Source of the DNA: Bordetella bronchialis
GTDB taxonomy: Bacteria; Pseudomonadota; Gammaproteobacteria; Burkholderiales; Burkholderiaceae_B
Direction of reading: 5' to 3'
DNA length: 64,000 nt
Assembly: GCF_001676705.1 (NCBI RefSeq)
Contig: NZ_CP016170.1
Location: 1,364,001 to 1,428,000 of the forward strand
Position 1 is the stretch's first letter. Each line of letters begins with the position of its first letter. The translations under genes were made by a program, and so were the position numbers. This document shows, one piece after another, positions 27,522-39,124 of the stretch. The notes below the pieces were generated by a model. It searched no databases and had not been told where the DNA came from. It saw only the letters and a program-made list of their open reading frames with translations.

Positions 27522-28310
27522 ATGTCGACCATGATGAAATCCAAATCCCTGCGCCTGTGGCAGATCCTGCTGCTGGTCATCCTGCTGCTGGCCTGGCACC
27601 TTGCCTCGCGCAGTCCCAACATCGCGTTTTTCTTCGGCCAGCCCTGGGAGGTCGCCCAGCGGATATGGGCCTGGTTCGTCACCGACGGCGATATCTACCG
27701 CCATCTGTCGGTGACGTTGGCCGAAACCGTGCTGGCCTTCGTGATCGGCACCGTGTCGGGGCTGGCGTGCGGGCTGTGGCTGGGCTTGTCGCCCCGTGCC
27801 AGCGCCATCCTCGATCCCTACATCACGGCCGCGAACTCCATGCCGCGTGTCATCCTGGCCCCGATTTTCGGCATGTGGTTCGGCCTGGGCATCTGGTCCA
27901 AGGTCGCGCTGGCGGTCACGCTGGTGTTCTTCATCGTGTTCTTCAACGTCTATCAGGGCGTGCGGGAAGTCAGCACCACCTTGCTCGACAATGCGCGCAT
28001 GCTGGGCGCGGACCGCCGCCAGCTGCTGCGCTACGTCTACCTGCCCTCGGCCACCAGCTGGGTGTTCTCCAGCCTGCATACCTCCGTGGGGCTGGCCTTC
28101 GTCGGCGCCGTGGTGGGCGAGTACCTGGGCTCGGCCAGCGGCGTCGGCTACCTCATCCTGCAGGCCGAGGGCACCCTGGACGTCAACACGGTGTTCGCCG
28201 GCATCGTCGTACTGACCCTTTTTGCGCTGGTGCTCGACGGTATCGTCACGCTGGTCGAACGCCGCCTGATGAAGTGGCAGCCGCGGGCCGGCGAAACGGA
28301 AAAGCTTTGA
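27522..28310 (+). CDS. ABC transporter permease, SsuC/TauC type
   Basis: A 262-aa inner-membrane permease with about six transmembrane helices and the EAA-type cytoplasmic loop seen as LLDNARMLGADRRQLLRYVYLPSA. The motif SMPRVILAPIFGMWFGLG is typical of the SsuC family. Last gene of the CoA-transferase/ABC importer operon; the carA promoter region follows at once. Confidence 0.9.
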   Translation: MSTMMKSKSLRLWQILLLVILLLAWHLASRSPNIAFFFGQPWEVAQRIWAWFVTDGDIYRHLSVTLAETVLAFVIGTVSGLACGLWLGLSPRASAILDPYITAANSMPRVILAPIFGMWFGLGIWSKVALAVTLVFFIVFFNVYQGVREVSTTLLDNARMLGADRRQLLRYVYLPSATSWVFSSLHTSVGLAFVGAVVGEYLGSASGVGYLILQAEGTLDVNTVFAGIVVLTLFALVLDGIVTLVERRLMKWQPRAGETEKL

Positions 28311-28380
28311 TTTCCGGCCCGCCGGCACGGGGCTGCGGGCCTGCCTGAAGGGTCATCCCGGGCAAAAAAGCGGTTCAGGT

Positions 28381-28386
28381 TATAAT
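28381..28386 (+). promoter_or_regulatory. Perfect -10 hexamer upstream of carA
   Basis: TATAAT at 28381-28386 lies 76 bases before the preferred carA ATG. No convincing -35 hexamer is visible at the expected distance, so an activated or extended promoter is possible. The intervening leader (about 28393-28461) is AT-richer than its surroundings. Confidence 0.5.
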
Positions 28387-28461
28387 CCCAAGGTTTGATT
28401 ACTGATTCTGAAACCGGGGTTTATCGTGCTGCCGCAACTCTTTCCCGAGGGGTCCGATGGA

Positions 28462-29598
28462 ATGCATCGGCCTTCTCCTGCAATCCTGGCTCTGGCGGAC
28501 GGTACTGTGTTCCGAGGCATTTCCATCGGGGCACCCGGGCATACCGTGGCCGAGGTCGTGTTCAACACGTCCATGACCGGCTATCAGGAAATCCTGACCG
28601 ATCCCAGCTACGCCGGCCAGATTGTCACGCTGACCTATCCGCACATCGGCAATACCGGCGTCAATGCCGAAGACGTCGAGTCGCGCAAGGTATTCGCCGC
28701 CGGCCTGATCGTGCGCGACTGTCCCGCGCGCGTGTCGAATTTCCGTGCCACCAGCTCGCTGCCCGACTACCTGAAGGCGCAGGGTATCGTCGCCATCGCC
28801 GGCATCGATACCCGCAAGCTGACGCGCATCCTGCGTGAAAAAGGCGCCCAGGGCGGTTGCATCCTGACCGGCGACGACGCCGACCGTGCCCTGGAGCTGG
28901 CGCGCGGCTTCCCCGGCATGTCGGGCCAGGACCTGGCCAAGACGGTGTCGATCGACAAGCAGGGCGAATGGGCCGAAGGCACGTGGCGCCTGGGACAGGG
29001 CTACAGCCATCCCAAGGGCGACAAGTTCCACGTCGTGGCCTACGATTTCGGTGTCAAGAGCAACATCCTGCGCCTGCTGGCCGACCGCGGCTGCCACATC
29101 ACGCTGGTGCCGGCCCAGACGCCGGCCGATGAAGCGCTCAAGCTCAAGCCGGACGGCCTGTTCCTGGCCAACGGCCCCGGCGATCCCGAGCCCTGCGACT
29201 ACGCCATCGAGGCCACGCGCGCGTTCCTGGACCGCAAGCTGCCCGTGTTCGGCATCTGCCTGGGTCACCAGATCATGGGCCTGGCCGTCGGCGGCAAGAC
29301 CCGCAAGATGAAGACGGGCCACCACGGCGCCAACCATCCCGTGCAGGACGTCGAAAGCAAGCGCGTATTCATCACCAGCCAGAACCACGGCTTCGAGGTG
29401 GATGCGGCCAGCCTGCCCAAGAATGCCCGCATCACCCATATTTCCTTGTTCGACGGCACGTTGCAGGGCTTCGAACTGAGCGACCGGCCCGCGTTCTGTT
29501 TCCAGGGGCACCCCGAAGCCAGCCCGGGCCCGCACGATATCCTCGTGCTGTTCGACAAGTTCATCAGCCAGATGGCCGGCCAAGCCAAGACCGCGTAA
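28462..29598 (+). CDS. carA: Carbamoyl-phosphate synthase small (glutaminase) subunit
   Basis: Hydrolyses glutamine and channels ammonia to CarB for arginine and pyrimidine synthesis. The N-terminal domain starts [17 protein letters not shown]; the class I glutamine amidotransferase domain has the nucleophile in [16 protein letters not shown] and the His-Glu pair in [13 protein letters not shown] choose ATG 28462 (378 aa), which has GAGGGG about 9 bases upstream; a GTG at 28426 would add 12 residues. CarB begins 10 bases after the stop. Confidence 0.95.
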   Translation: MHRPSPAILALADGTVFRGISIGAPGHTVAEVVFNTSMTGYQEILTDPSYAGQIVTLTYPHIGNTGVNAEDVESRKVFAAGLIVRDCPARVSNFRATSSLPDYLKAQGIVAIAGIDTRKLTRILREKGAQGGCILTGDDADRALELARGFPGMSGQDLAKTVSIDKQGEWAEGTWRLGQGYSHPKGDKFHVVAYDFGVKSNILRLLADRGCHITLVPAQTPADEALKLKPDGLFLANGPGDPEPCDYAIEATRAFLDRKLPVFGICLGHQIMGLAVGGKTRKMKTGHHGANHPVQDVESKRVFITSQNHGFEVDAASLPKNARITHISLFDGTLQGFELSDRPAFCFQGHPEASPGPHDILVLFDKFISQMAGQAKTA

Positions 29599-29608
29599 AG
29601 ATTGCACC

Positions 29609-32854
<3,246 letters not shown>

Positions 32855-32943
32855 TGCACACGGGCCGCCCATACACGGCCCGGATGCCTTAGCCAGGTCG
32901 GCCGTCAGGTCAAGTAAGGCAGCGCCACGCGCTGGAGGTCGAA

Positions 32944-33843
32944 ATGAAATGGTGGATACTCGCGCTGTTCATCGTCTGCGCGATGGTGGTGCATTATCGC
33001 GGCAGGGTACGGCATCGCTTTTCCCGCCAGGTTCTCGATCACTCCACTTTCACGGCGCCGATCAATGTCTTCATGTACGCGTTTTCGCGCGTACCCAACC
33101 AGCCCTATCTGGCGCTGTCCGAATTTCCCGAGCTCAAGATCCTGCAGCAGCGCTGGCAGGATATCCGCGCCGAAGCCGAGGCGCTGTTTTCGGCCGGGCA
33201 TATCAAGGTGTCCAACACCTACAACGACGCGGGCTTCAATTCTTTCTTCAAGAGTGGCTGGAAGCGTTTCTACCTGAAGTGGTACGACACCGACCATCCC
33301 TCCGCGCGGGCCCTGTGCCCGGTGACGACCAGCCTGCTGGCGGATATTCCGTCCATCAAGGGCGCGATGTTCACCGCGCTGCCGCCCGGCAGCCGGCTGC
33401 CGCGTCATCGCGACCCGTATGCGGGGTCGCTGCGTTTCCACATGGGCCTGATCACGCCCAACGACGCCGATTGCTATATCGACGTCGATGGCCAGACGTA
33501 TTACTGGCGTGACGGCGAGGCCGTGGTGTTCGATGAAACCTTCATCCACTACGCCGAGAACAAGACCGATATCAACCGCATCATCCTGTTCGCCGACATC
33601 GAGCGCCCCATGCGCTATCGCTGGGCGCAGGCGGTCAACCATTTCATCGGCAGCGTCCTGTTGCGCGCGGCCACCTCTCCCAACCAGGAAGGCGACCGCA
33701 CCGGCGGCATCAACCGGATTTTCGGTTCGGTCTACGCCGTGCGCCGCTTCGGCAAGAAGATCAAGAAGAAGAACAAGACGGCCTACTACGTCATGAAGTG
33801 GGGCATCGTACTGGCCATCCTGGCCTGGATCTTCTGGCCTTGA
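32944..33843 (+). CDS. lpxO: Lipid A hydroxylase, LpxO-like (Asp/Asn beta-hydroxylase fold)
   Basis: A 299-aa Fe(II)/2-oxoglutarate dioxygenase of the aspartyl/asparaginyl beta-hydroxylase family. A hydrophobic anchor (WWILALFIVCAMVVHY) opens the protein and a second hydrophobic segment closes it (WGIVLAILAWIFW), as in LpxO. The catalytic core has GSRLPRHRDPYAGSLRFHMGL with the metal His and Asp, and DETFIHYAENKTD with the distal His. LpxO 2-hydroxylates a secondary acyl chain of lipid A; members occur in Salmonella and Bordetella. GGAGG lies 6 bases before the ATG. Probably co-transcribed with the following SDR gene. Confidence 0.88.
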   Translation: MKWWILALFIVCAMVVHYRGRVRHRFSRQVLDHSTFTAPINVFMYAFSRVPNQPYLALSEFPELKILQQRWQDIRAEAEALFSAGHIKVSNTYNDAGFNSFFKSGWKRFYLKWYDTDHPSARALCPVTTSLLADIPSIKGAMFTALPPGSRLPRHRDPYAGSLRFHMGLITPNDADCYIDVDGQTYYWRDGEAVVFDETFIHYAENKTDINRIILFADIERPMRYRWAQAVNHFIGSVLLRAATSPNQEGDRTGGINRIFGSVYAVRRFGKKIKKKNKTAYYVMKWGIVLAILAWIFWP

Positions 33844-33862
33844 GTCCCGGGGCGCCGCCGGC

Positions 33863-34624
33863 ATGAGGCATGTCTTCATCACCGGGGCCAGCAGCGGTCT
33901 GGGCCGCGCGCTCGCGCGGCATTATGCGTCGCAGGGCGCTACCGTCGGCCTGGTCGGCCGCCGCGAGGACGCCTTGCGGGAGCTGGCGGCGACGCTGCCG
34001 GGCGCCCACGCCTGGTATGCGCTCGATGTGCGCGACCGGGCGGCCCTGCACGCCGCGGCCGCCGATTTCCTCTCGCGCAGCGGCGGCATGGTCGACGGCG
34101 TGATCGCCAGCGCCGGAATCAGCGCCGGCACGCTTACGGAAGAGACGCGCGATTTCGAGGTCTTCCAGTCCATCGTCCAGACCAACCTGCTGGCAACCGT
34201 GGCCACGTTCGAGCCCTTCATCGCCGCCATGCGCCGCGCGGGCACGGGCCGCCTGGTGGGTATTTCCAGCGTGGCGGGGGTGCGCGGGCTGCCCGGGGCG
34301 GGCGCCTACAGCGCTTCCAAGGCGGCCGTCACGGTCTATTGCGAAAGCCTGCGCACGGAGTTGGCGCGCGACGGCATCCGGGTGGTCACCATCGCGCCGG
34401 GCTATATCCGTACCGCCATGACGGCGGACAACCCGTACCGCATGCCTTTCCTGATGGACGCCGATGCCTTCGCGGCGCGCGCGGCCGCGGCTATCGCGCG
34501 TGGGCGGCGTTATACGGTGATTCCCTGGCAGATGGGCCTGGTGGCCCGGATGATGCGCCTGCTGCCCAATGCCTTGTACGACAGGCTGGCGCGCAACGCG
34601 CCGCGCAAACCGCGCCAGGGCTAG
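33863..34624 (+). CDS. Short-chain dehydrogenase/reductase
   Basis: A 253-aa classical SDR. The Rossmann motif TGASSGLGRALARHYASQG binds the dinucleotide, the Ser is in VGISSVAGVRG and the catalytic pair in YSASKAAVTVY. IAPGYIRTAMTADNPY follows, as in NADP-type members acting on sugars or lipids. An Arg (VGRRED) after strand two suggests NADP(H) preference. It begins 20 bases after lpxO; a functional link to lipid A is only positional. Confidence 0.9.
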   Translation: MRHVFITGASSGLGRALARHYASQGATVGLVGRREDALRELAATLPGAHAWYALDVRDRAALHAAAADFLSRSGGMVDGVIASAGISAGTLTEETRDFEVFQSIVQTNLLATVATFEPFIAAMRRAGTGRLVGISSVAGVRGLPGAGAYSASKAAVTVYCESLRTELARDGIRVVTIAPGYIRTAMTADNPYRMPFLMDADAFAARAAAAIARGRRYTVIPWQMGLVARMMRLLPNALYDRLARNAPRKPRQG

Positions 34625-34636
34625 CGCCCGCGGCGC

Positions 34637-35278
34637 CTAGACGACGTCGTCCTTTGCCAGCGTGGCGATGTGCGCGACGTCGCCCCAGCCCATGACCTGC
34701 CAGCGGCGGTTCTCGATGGCCACGCGGTTCACGCCCGCATTCAGCAGCGCGGCATCGCGGGGGCGCGTCAGCGGAATGCCATGGGCATGGCGCCAGACGA
34801 TATCCAGCACGCCGCCGTGCGTGAAGACCAGCACGCGCTCGTCCTGATGGCGCTGGGCGATGTCGTCGATGGTGGCGACGATGCGATTGTGGAACTGGCG
34901 CAGGGTTTCGCCGCCATCCAGGATGCGGTCCGGTTCACGGCTTTTCCATGCGGCAGCGGCCTGCGGCTGCTCGATGTCCAGCCGGTCCATCGTGACGCCT
35001 TCCAACACGCCATAGCAGCGTTCGCGCAGTCCGGGTACGGGCCGCACCCGCAGTTCCAGGCGCGCCGCGGCGGGCTCGGCGGTTTGCAGCGTGCGTTGCA
35101 GGTCGCTGCTGTACAGCGCGTCGAAAGGGCCGTTGCGCGCCTCGTGGTGCAGGCGTTCTGCCAGGCGTTGCGCCTGGTTGCGGCCGTGCGCGTTCAAGGG
35201 CGTGTCCTGCCAGCCTTGCAGGCGGCGGGCACGGTTCCAGTCGGTCTCACCGTGGCGGATCAGCCAGATTTCTGTCAT
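34637..35278 (-). CDS. Histidine phosphatase family protein (phosphoglycerate mutase-like)
   Basis: A 213-aa branch-1 histidine phosphatase. The phospho-acceptor motif is LIRHGETDWNRARRLQGW, followed by SSDLQRTLQTAEP, and the second catalytic His is in LVFTHGGVLDIVWRHAHG. This pattern fits cofactor-dependent phosphatases such as CobC/GpmB-like enzymes rather than glycolytic phosphoglycerate mutase. I use ATG 35278, which begins MTEIWLIRHGE; the longer frame is Pro/Arg-rich and unsupported. Convergent with the SDR gene (12 bases between stops). Confidence 0.88.
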   Translation of the reverse strand: MTEIWLIRHGETDWNRARRLQGWQDTPLNAHGRNQAQRLAERLHHEARNGPFDALYSSDLQRTLQTAEPAAARLELRVRPVPGLRERCYGVLEGVTMDRLDIEQPQAAAAWKSREPDRILDGGETLRQFHNRIVATIDDIAQRHQDERVLVFTHGGVLDIVWRHAHGIPLTRPRDAALLNAGVNRVAIENRRWQVMGWGDVAHIATLAKDDVV

Positions 35279-35513
35279 GACATTGGGGAAAAGGATGGCC
35301 CGGCGCCTGGCATGCGGGCGCCGCGGGCAAACCTCGATAGTATCCACAAAACCCGGCAATGGCGTTGCCGTCCCGGGTATGGCGTCGTGGATGGGCACGA
35401 GGCCGAATGACCGGCCCATCGGCCCTGGCCCGTACCGTCCGGCGGGCCCACGCATCGTCCAGGTCAAGGGGCGGCGGCGCGGTACGCGGCCCGGCCGGCC
35501 GCTGTGCGCGCCC

Positions 35514-35963
35514 TCAGGCGGTGACGCCGCCCTTGGCTTCTTGCGCCTGCTTGGCGATCAGCGTCGCGATCTGTGCCTGCAGGGTGGCCGCCTCCGCGTT
35601 CAGCGCCTGCAGCTGCGGCGCCTTCTGCTCGTCCGGTATGCGGCTGGCCTGCAGCCGCTGGATCTGCAACAGCACCTGCTTCAGCTGCCGTTGCAGCTGC
35701 TTGATCGTCTGGGTGGTGGCATCGCCGCCTTCGGTGTCGGTGGACGACGCCTGGCCGCCGGCCGCCGCCCGGGCGGAGAAATTCCGGCTTTTGGCGTCGC
35801 CGCCGGCCGAGGACGCCGCGCCGCTGCCGGCCTGGGACGCATCGCCCGCCTTGGTGGCCGCGTCGCCGTCTTGCGCGGCCGTATTGTTCTGGACGGATCG
35901 GGGGCCGAGCAGCGTCGACGCGTAAGCCGAGCCGAGCGTGGAGGAAATCACCGAGATCGTCAT
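35514..35963 (-). CDS. FlxA-like protein
   Basis: A 149-aa protein of the FlxA-like family. The N-terminus MTISVISSTLGSAYAST is followed by an Ala/Gly/Asp/Ser-rich disordered segment (residues about 25-85) and a C-terminal coiled coil (IKQLQRQLKQVLLQIQRLQASRIP and LQALNAEAATLQAQIATLIAKQAQE), the FlxA signature. In E. coli flxA is a FliA-dependent gene of unknown role. A sigma-28-like promoter lies upstream on the same strand (36051-36078), supporting membership of the flagellar regulon. Confidence 0.75.
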   Translation of the reverse strand: MTISVISSTLGSAYASTLLGPRSVQNNTAAQDGDAATKAGDASQAGSGAASSAGGDAKSRNFSARAAAGGQASSTDTEGGDATTQTIKQLQRQLKQVLLQIQRLQASRIPDEQKAPQLQALNAEAATLQAQIATLIAKQAQEAKGGVTA

Positions 35964-36050
35964 GCCTTTTTCCCTGATGTGTCGGCGCCGCGGGGCGCCG
36001 GATACCCTGGCGCGCCGGCGTCGAAACGGGGCCGGGGCCGCCATGGATGA

Positions 36051-36078
36051 GTAACGGCACGCTACCGCAAAAACTTGA
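36051..36078 (-). promoter_or_regulatory. Sigma-28 (FliA)-like promoter for the FlxA-like gene
   Basis: On the minus strand TCAAGTTT (7 of 8 to TAAAGTTT) and GCCGTTAC (6 of 8 to GCCGATAA) are separated by 12 bases, close to the FliA consensus spacing of 11. The predicted start of transcription is about 80 bases before the ATG at 35963. Confidence 0.5.
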
Positions 36079-36125
36079 GCCCCGATAAACTTGCGGCCGC
36101 CTTAATACACAAGCGAGGGGAAGGC

Positions 36126-37448
36126 ATGTCCGGTTCGTATTTTCCGCGTTGGCGCCTGGTGCGCGAAATCCCGTCCGACGCCGTCATGGCGCCCGATGAG
36201 CGCCTGCCTTGGCCCAAAACCGTCGCCATGGGGCTGCAGCATGTGGTCGCGATGTTCGGGTCCACGGTACTCGCGCCCTTGCTGATGGGCTTCGACCCCA
36301 ACGTCGCCATCCTGATGTCCGGCGTCGGCTCGCTGATTTTCTTCCTGTTCGTGGGCGGCCGCGTGCCCAGTTACCTGGGCTCCAGCTTTGCCTTCATCGG
36401 CGGGGTCATCGCGGTCACGGGATACACGGGTGCCGGCCCCAATCCCAATATCGGCGTCGCCCTCGGCGGCATTATCCTGTGCGGCCTGGCCTACACCCTG
36501 ATAGGGATACTGGTGTGGGCCGCCAGCGCCGGGGCCGGCGGCGGGGCCCGCTGGATCGAGGCGCTGATGCCCCCGGTGGTAACGGGCGCCGTGGTCGCGG
36601 TCATCGGCCTGAACCTGGCGCCGGTTGCCGCCAAGGGTGCCATGGGCGCATCCGGCTTCGATGCCGCCATGGCCATCGTCACCGTTCTGTGCGTGGGCGG
36701 GATCGCGGTCTATACCCGCGGCATGTTGCAGCGGCTGTTGATCCTGGCCGGACTGGTCCTGGCCTGCGTCATTTACGCGGTCTGCGCCAATGGGCTGGGC
36801 CTGGGCAAGCCCATGGACTTCTCCGGCGTGGCGCAGGCGGCATGGCTGGGGCTGCCGCATTTCGCCGCGCCGGTTTTCCAGCTTTCCGCCATGGGGCTGC
36901 TGGTGCCGGTGGCGGTCATCCTGGTGGCGGAGAACCTGGGACATATCAAGGCCGTCAGCGCCATGACCGGCCGCGATATGGACCGCTACCTGGGACGCGC
37001 CTTCGTCGGCGACGGCGTGGCGACCATGGTGTCTGGCGCCGTGGGCGGCACGGGCGTGACGACGTACGCCGAGAATATCGGCGTGATGGCGGTTACGCGC
37101 ATCTACTCCACCGTTGTTTTCGCGGTGGCCGCCCTGATCGCCATCCTGCTGGGTTTTTCCCCCAAGTTCGGCGCGCTCATCCAGACCATCCCGGGTCCCG
37201 TGCTGGGCGGCATGTCGGTGGTCGTCTTCGGCCTGATCGCGGTGGCCGGCGCCCGTATCTGGGTGGTCAACAAGGTGGATTTCAGCGACAACCGCAACCT
37301 GATCGTCGCGGCCGTCACGCTGGTCCTCGGGGCCGGGGATTTCACGGTGCGGCTCGGCGGATTCGCGCTGGGCGGTATCGGTACCGCGACTTTTGGCGCG
37401 ATCATCCTCTATGCCTTGTTGCGGCCCCTGAGGCGTGTGGCCGGATGA
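36126..37448 (+). CDS. uraA: Uracil/xanthine permease family transporter
   Basis: A nucleobase:cation symporter-2 family protein of 440 aa with about 14 hydrophobic segments. The N-terminal MGLQHVVAMFGSTVLAPLLMGFDPN and the substrate-site strand VPSYLGSSFAFIGGVIAVTGY match UraA; VVILVAENLGHIKAVSAMTGRDM-type sequence and TTYAENIGVMAVTRIYS follow, with the conserved Glu residues for substrate binding. I use ATG 36126 after GAGGGGAAGG; a TTG at 36075 is possible. Uracil specificity is likely but not certain. The remnant IS481 element lies in the 3' flank. Confidence 0.88.
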   Translation: MSGSYFPRWRLVREIPSDAVMAPDERLPWPKTVAMGLQHVVAMFGSTVLAPLLMGFDPNVAILMSGVGSLIFFLFVGGRVPSYLGSSFAFIGGVIAVTGYTGAGPNPNIGVALGGIILCGLAYTLIGILVWAASAGAGGGARWIEALMPPVVTGAVVAVIGLNLAPVAAKGAMGASGFDAAMAIVTVLCVGGIAVYTRGMLQRLLILAGLVLACVIYAVCANGLGLGKPMDFSGVAQAAWLGLPHFAAPVFQLSAMGLLVPVAVILVAENLGHIKAVSAMTGRDMDRYLGRAFVGDGVATMVSGAVGGTGVTTYAENIGVMAVTRIYSTVVFAVAALIAILLGFSPKFGALIQTIPGPVLGGMSVVVFGLIAVAGARIWVVNKVDFSDNRNLIVAAVTLVLGAGDFTVRLGGFALGGIGTATFGAIILYALLRPLRRVAG

Positions 37449-37603
37449 TCGTAACGGCCGGGCGGGCCGCGCCGGCATGGCGCCAGCAGCCGAAGACCCC
37501 GGGGATTGGCGCCTTTGATCGCCGGGTTCGCCCACATAGGCTGGGCCGTGCAGCCGGCCCAGGGGGCTGCGGCCGGCGCATGGCCGGGATGCCCCCCGCC
37601 AAT

Positions 37604-38119
37604 GGCTACAAAGACGAAATCCCAGCCGGCGCCGTCGACCTTGTCGCGTCGATCGCCTGTGACCCGATGGCTGGGCCGCACGATACGTCCAAGCTTTTTG
37701 ATATCGATATGCAAAAGCTCGCCAGGCGCATCGTGCTCATAGCGAACCACGGGTTCGGCAGGCTCCAGATCGGACAGGTGCGACAGCCCCGCGCCAGCGA
37801 GCACCCGACTAACCGTGCTGGCCGACACGCCCAGCGCCTGGGCGATACGGGCCTGGGTCAGACGTTTGCGACGCAGCTCGATGATCGCCAACGCCTTGGC
37901 CGGTGCAATTGCCCTGGGCGAGACAGTAGGCCGCGACGATGCATCGGCCAGTCCCGCCTGGCCAAGCGCCAGGAACCGCCCTAGCCACTTACGTACCGTC
38001 GGCGTAGTCACCCCATAGACATGCGCTGCCTGAGAAACGCTGACTTGCTTGGCAGTGAGCTGCTGAACCATCTGGAGTCGACATAGAAAGGCCAATCGGG
38101 CATGCTTATGAGTGTTCAT
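37604..38119 (-). pseudogene. IS481 transposase, C-terminal part deleted
   Basis: The first about 172 residues are well preserved: MNTHKHARLAFLCRLQMVQQL, the helix-turn-helix domains (VSVSQAAHVYGVTTPTVRKWLGRFLALGQ and RLTQARIAQALGVSASTVSRVLA), and the first catalytic Asp in ELLHIDIKKLGRI. After DFVFVAI the expected DDHAR sequence is replaced by unrelated GGGHPGHAPAAA, which runs on in frame to a stop near 37409. Two of the three DDE residues are lost, so the protein cannot transpose. The N-terminal DNA-binding domains could still be made. Confidence 0.88.
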
Positions 38120-38216
38120 CCGGCTGGAGTCCTTGAGTGAACTGGGGGTTTGGCGATTTCCGGTTTCTCAAATCCGGTTCGGATGAACCATGGATACAAC
38201 CTATTGAATGTTCACA
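37604..38216 (-). mobile_element. Truncated IS481-family insertion sequence
   Basis: One end is intact: the minus strand begins TGTGAACATTCAATAGGTTG at 38216, as in Bordetella IS481 elements, and CCTAGG lies immediately outside (38217-38222 region), fitting the NCTAGN target of IS481. The transposase starts at 38119. Similarity ends near 37604 inside the catalytic domain, and the other terminal repeat is missing. The 155 bases between this break and the uraA stop hold nothing I recognise. The element is therefore a dead fragment. Confidence 0.9.
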
Positions 38217-38275
38217 CCTAGGCCACCCCCTGGCTTGCAATTCGGTCTGACTTTGCCCACAATGTCACTTGATCG

Positions 38276-38304
38276 CCCCGGTTTCCGAGCCGGGGTTTTG
38301 TTTT
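38276..38304 (+). terminator. Rho-independent terminator downstream of the IS fragment
   Basis: CCCCGG (38276-38281) and CCGGGG (38290-38295) form a stem followed by TTTTGTTTT. It is oriented to end plus-strand transcription arriving from uraA or the element before greA. The rest of 38217-38501 contains no gene I can support. Confidence 0.75.
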
Positions 38305-38501
38305 GGTCGAAGCTTGCCGCCGCCGGCGTGGACGCCGGCTGGAAAGAGCGGGCATGGCGAGGAGATCCGGCAGGCCAGCCTTCCAAGAGGGCAATGGGGC
38401 GCCGCCCCGTACCGTGTTTTTCCTGCCGCCGTACGCGAATACACCGCCCCTGTTCCGGGCGCTACCGGCCGGCATGAAGCCGCCTGCTTTGACTGTTACC
38501 G

Positions 38502-38523
38502 AAACGCCCCGGCGGGGCGTTTT
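38502..38523 (+). promoter_or_regulatory. Terminator-like hairpin in the greA leader
   Basis: AAACGCCCC and GGGGCGTTT form a perfect 9-bp stem with a 3-base loop, ending in Ts, only 24 bases before the greA ATG. It may be an attenuator comparable in position to the greA leader terminator of E. coli, which yields small RNAs. It could instead be the terminator of an upstream unit. Confidence 0.55.
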
Positions 38524-38546
38524 CCACTTTTATTAGAGATTGCGAT

Positions 38547-39023
38547 ATGTCAGCCATTCCGTTGACGGTCGACGGCGCCGAGCGCCTGCGACACGAACTG
38601 CACCGTCTCAAGACCGTTGAGCGGCCCGCCGTGATCAGTGCCATCGCGGAGGCCCGCGCACAGGGCGACCTGTCCGAAAACGCCGAGTACGATGCGGCGC
38701 GCGAACGGCAGGGTTTCATCGAGGCGCGCATCGCCGAGCTGGAGGCCACCCTGTCCAACGCCCATGTCATCAATCCGGTGGAACTCGACGCCGATGGCCG
38801 CGCGGTTTTCGGCGCGACCGTCGAAATCGAGGATCTGGATTCGGGCGAGCGGGTGGTCTACCAGATCGTCGGCGACGTCGAGGCCGACATCCGCGCGAAC
38901 AAGATTTCGGTTTCCAGCCCCGTGGCGCGTGCCCTGATCGGCAAAACCGAGGGCGACGTCGTCGAGGTACAGGCGCCGTCGGGCGTGCGCGAATACGAGG
39001 TGATCAGCGTACGGTACCTGTGA
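38547..39023 (+). CDS. greA: Transcription elongation factor GreA
   Basis: Rescues arrested RNA polymerase by stimulating transcript cleavage through the secondary channel. The 158-aa protein begins with the coiled coil (LTVDGAERLRHELHRLKTVERP) whose tip carries the acidic residues in DLSENAEYDAARERQGFIEARI, followed by the FKBP-like domain (FGATVEIEDLDSGERVVYQIVG, ISVSSPVARALIGKTEGDVVEVQAPSG). It is distinguished from GreB by this tip sequence. In many betaproteobacteria greA follows carB directly; here about 5.7 kb intervenes. Confidence 0.96.
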   Translation: MSAIPLTVDGAERLRHELHRLKTVERPAVISAIAEARAQGDLSENAEYDAARERQGFIEARIAELEATLSNAHVINPVELDADGRAVFGATVEIEDLDSGERVVYQIVGDVEADIRANKISVSSPVARALIGKTEGDVVEVQAPSGVREYEVISVRYL

Positions 39024-39067
39024 GCAGCCGGTGCCCGCGGTCCCGCAGGCCACGGGCGGCGCCGTTT

Positions 39068-39119
39068 CGCCCGGCGCGGTGGCGCCCGGCGCACCGGCGC
39101 CCGGCGCGGCGGCGCCCCG
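39068..39119. repeat. 15-bp GC-rich tandem repeat between greA and yhbY
   Basis: Three near-identical 15-bp units beginning CGCCCGGCGC (39068, 39083, 39098) plus a partial fourth fill the gap between the convergent stops of greA and yhbY. The self-complementary GGCGCC/GCGCCC content could fold as a hairpin and might end transcription from both sides. Confidence 0.7.
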
Positions 39120-39124
39120 ACGAT

